Positions 62,623-64,000 of a DNA stretch of 64,000 nucleotides are shown here, one piece after another. A model generated the notes under the pieces. That model ran no database searches and had not been told where the DNA came from. It saw nothing but the letters and a program-made list of their open reading frames with translations. The stretch comes from Flavobacterium ammoniigenes (GTDB lineage: Bacteria > Bacteroidota > Bacteroidia > Flavobacteriales > Flavobacteriaceae): NCBI RefSeq assembly GCF_020886055.1, contig NZ_AP025184.1, positions 1,736,001-1,800,000 on the forward strand. The letters run 5' to 3'. A program made the translations under genes and the position numbers. Position 1 is the stretch's first letter. Each line of letters begins with the position of its first letter.

Positions 62623-64000
62623 TTATAGCTTACCAACTTTAATTTCTTCAATAACTTCAGGATTTAATAAAGTAGTTGTATCTCCAAAATTAGAGAAGTC
62701 GCCTTCTGCAATTTTACGCAAGATTCTACGCATGATTTTTCCGGAACGAGTTTTAGGTAAACCGGATACGAATTGAATTTTATCTAATTTCGCGATAGGC
62801 CCAATATGGTCTGAAATATGTTGGTTGATTTCTTTGCTCAAATTATCTCTATCTCGGTACTCCCCTGTTTCTTTTAAAATTACATAACCGTACAATGCAT
62901 TCCCTTTGATATCATGAGGAAAACCAACAATCGCCGATTCAGCTACGGCTGGATGCTCGTTGATGGCGTCTTCAATTGGCGCAGTTCCTAAATTATGTCC
63001 AGATACAATAACCACATCATCAACACGACCCGTAATTCTATAATAACCTACTTCGTCACGTAAAGCTCCATCACCGGTAAAATATTTACCTGGGAAAGCA
63101 CTAAAATAAGTGTCTTTATAACGTTGGTGGTCTCCCCAAATAGTTCTGGCTATTCCAGGCCAAGGAAATTTGATACACAAACTACCTACCACTTGATTAC
63201 CTTCAATTTCGTTGCGTTTATCATCCATTAGTACGGGTTGTATTCCCGGTAATGGTAGCGTAGCATAAGTCGGTTTAGTTGGGGTTACAAAAGCAATTGG
63301 AGAAATTAAAATACCTCCTGTTTCGGTTTGCCACCAAGTATCAACGACGGGACATTTTTTGCCACCTACGTGGTCATTGTACCAATGCCATGCTTCTTCA
63401 TTAATAGGTTCTCCTACAGATCCAATTACTTTTAACGATTTGAATGGGAATTTTTGTACATAGTCTAAACTCTCTTTAGCCAATGCACGAATGGCTGTTG
63501 GCGCAGTATAAAATTGTGTGACTTTGTGTTTTTCGATCACTTCCCAAAAACGACTGAAGTCGGGATAAGAAGGAATTCCTTCAAAAATAACTGTTGTGGC
63601 TCCGTTTAATAAAGGTCCGTACAGAATATAAGAATGACCCGTAATCCAACCTATATCAGCAGTACACCAAAAAATATCATTCTCTTCGTAGTTAAAAACA
63701 TTTTTAAAAGTATAGGCGGTATATACCATATAACCTGCTGTAGTGTGCACCATTCCTTTTGGTTTTCCTGTAGAACCTGAAGTATACAAAATAAACAAAG
63801 GATCTTCTGCATCCATTATTTCAGCAACATTATTGGTCAACGCTGCATCCAAAAGAGGTTGCAACCATTGGTCGCGTCCTTCTTTCATATTGATAGTAGT
63901 ATTTGTTCTTTTGGCCACTAATACTGAGTTAACAGTAGGACAATTGACCAATGCATCGTCAATAATACCTTTTAAATCAATGGTTTTATTGCCACGGAAT
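62623..64000 (-). CDS. acs: Acetyl-CoA synthetase, C-terminal part (5' end outside the window)
   Basis: 459 codons of the C-terminal part; the frame is open to the right edge (upstream residues read FRGNKTIDLKG), so the gene continues outside the window. Adenylate-forming motifs: LYTSGSTGKPKGMVHT, VDTWWQTETGG, YFTGDGALRDEVGYYRITGRVDDVV, and the C-terminal KTRSGKIMRRILRKIA with the lysine subject to acetylation control. It activates acetate to acetyl-CoA. The full enzyme is about 630-650 residues, so roughly 170-190 residues are missing. Confidence 0.96.
   Translation of the reverse strand, partial: FRGNKTIDLKGIIDDALVNCPTVNSVLVAKRTNTTINMKEGRDQWLQPLLDAALTNNVAEIMDAEDPLFILYTSGSTGKPKGMVHTTAGYMVYTAYTFKNVFNYEENDIFWCTADIGWITGHSYILYGPLLNGATTVIFEGIPSYPDFSRFWEVIEKHKVTQFYTAPTAIRALAKESLDYVQKFPFKSLKVIGSVGEPINEEAWHWYNDHVGGKKCPVVDTWWQTETGGILISPIAFVTPTKPTYATLPLPGIQPVLMDDKRNEIEGNQVVGSLCIKFPWPGIARTIWGDHQRYKDTYFSAFPGKYFTGDGALRDEVGYYRITGRVDDVVIVSGHNLGTAPIEDAINEHPAVAESAIVGFPHDIKGNALYGYVILKETGEYRDRDNLSKEINQHISDHIGPIAKLDKIQFVSGLPKTRSGKIMRRILRKIAEGDFSNFGDTTTLLNPEVIEEIKVGKL

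Noticed and set aside
1..64000. tRNA or rRNA genes, CRISPR arrays, insertion sequences, prophage or SusC/SusD pairs
   Set aside because: Intergenic regions were read on both strands; none contains a tRNA-like cloverleaf or regular repeat-spacer structure, and no transposase, integrase or SusC/D-type protein is encoded.

Overview
The window is a piece of a Bacteroidetes chromosome, most likely Flavobacterium or a close relative. It is AT-rich and densely coded, and Shine-Dalgarno sequences are not evident. Many start codons lie 10-35 nt downstream of the Bacteroidetes -7 element TAnnTTTG. Lineage markers agree: a PorX-type response regulator with a PglZ domain (type IX secretion control), an LpxC-FabZ fusion, a CusA/CzcA-TolC fusion and a his operon in the order GDCBHAF(IE). 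No rRNA, tRNA, CRISPR array, insertion sequence or prophage was seen. No clear pseudogene was found.

Layout. 1-7.0 kb: the first codons of a leftward gene (probably mutS2), ung, a small membrane protein, alanine dehydrogenase, tsaE-porX, a secreted DUF1080 protein, a small orphan protein and an HD-domain phosphohydrolase. 7.0-13.8 kb: a lipid A/EF-P/TCA run (lpxD, lpxC-fabZ, lpxA, efp, a second LpxD-like acyltransferase, an NTF2-like protein, sucD) and a GIY-YIG-like small protein. 13.8-23.2 kb: a di-haem peroxidase lipoprotein, fabG, an exonuclease-like protein with altered catalytic residues paired with a cNMP/CBS/DUF294 protein, two helicases and three small conserved proteins.

23.7-33.9 kb: a ten-gene sugar-oxidation cluster. 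A GMC dehydrogenase, its small subunit and a cytochrome c sit with two Gfo/Idh/MocA oxidoreductases, a DUF1080 protein, three TIM-barrel isomerase/lyase-like proteins and an MFS permease. The likely job is oxidation of glycosides to 3-keto sugars followed by cleavage. About half the enzymes carry export signals and half do not, so the route appears split between periplasm and cytoplasm. A strong bidirectional terminator closes it. A 2-oxoglutarate dioxygenase and a divergent AraC regulator follow, then an M1 peptidase and a PhoD-like phosphatase.

38.7-46.0 kb: the complete histidine operon on the minus strand, preceded by a 19-residue leader peptide with four consecutive His codons, a terminator hairpin and a competing antiterminator pairing. 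This is a translation-coupled attenuator. Next comes pckA.

47.9-60.3 kb: the most interesting region, two adjoining minus-strand transcription units. The upstream one encodes a thioredoxin-like protein, ApbE (FMN transferase), a DUF4266 lipoprotein, a DUF3570 outer-membrane protein with three SGAS motifs (flavinylation-like), and an OmpR/histidine-kinase pair. The downstream one encodes an RND efflux pump fused to its TolC-like outer-membrane factor, an adaptor, a ferritin-VIT1 protein and a small membrane protein. Tandem CTTAAG-like hexamers at exact 11-bp spacing lie upstream of the efflux promoter (four copies) and upstream of the thioredoxin promoter (two copies). This suggests one autoregulated, probably metal-responsive regulon. 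The window ends with an LTA-synthase-type sulfatase-fold protein and the 3' part of acs.
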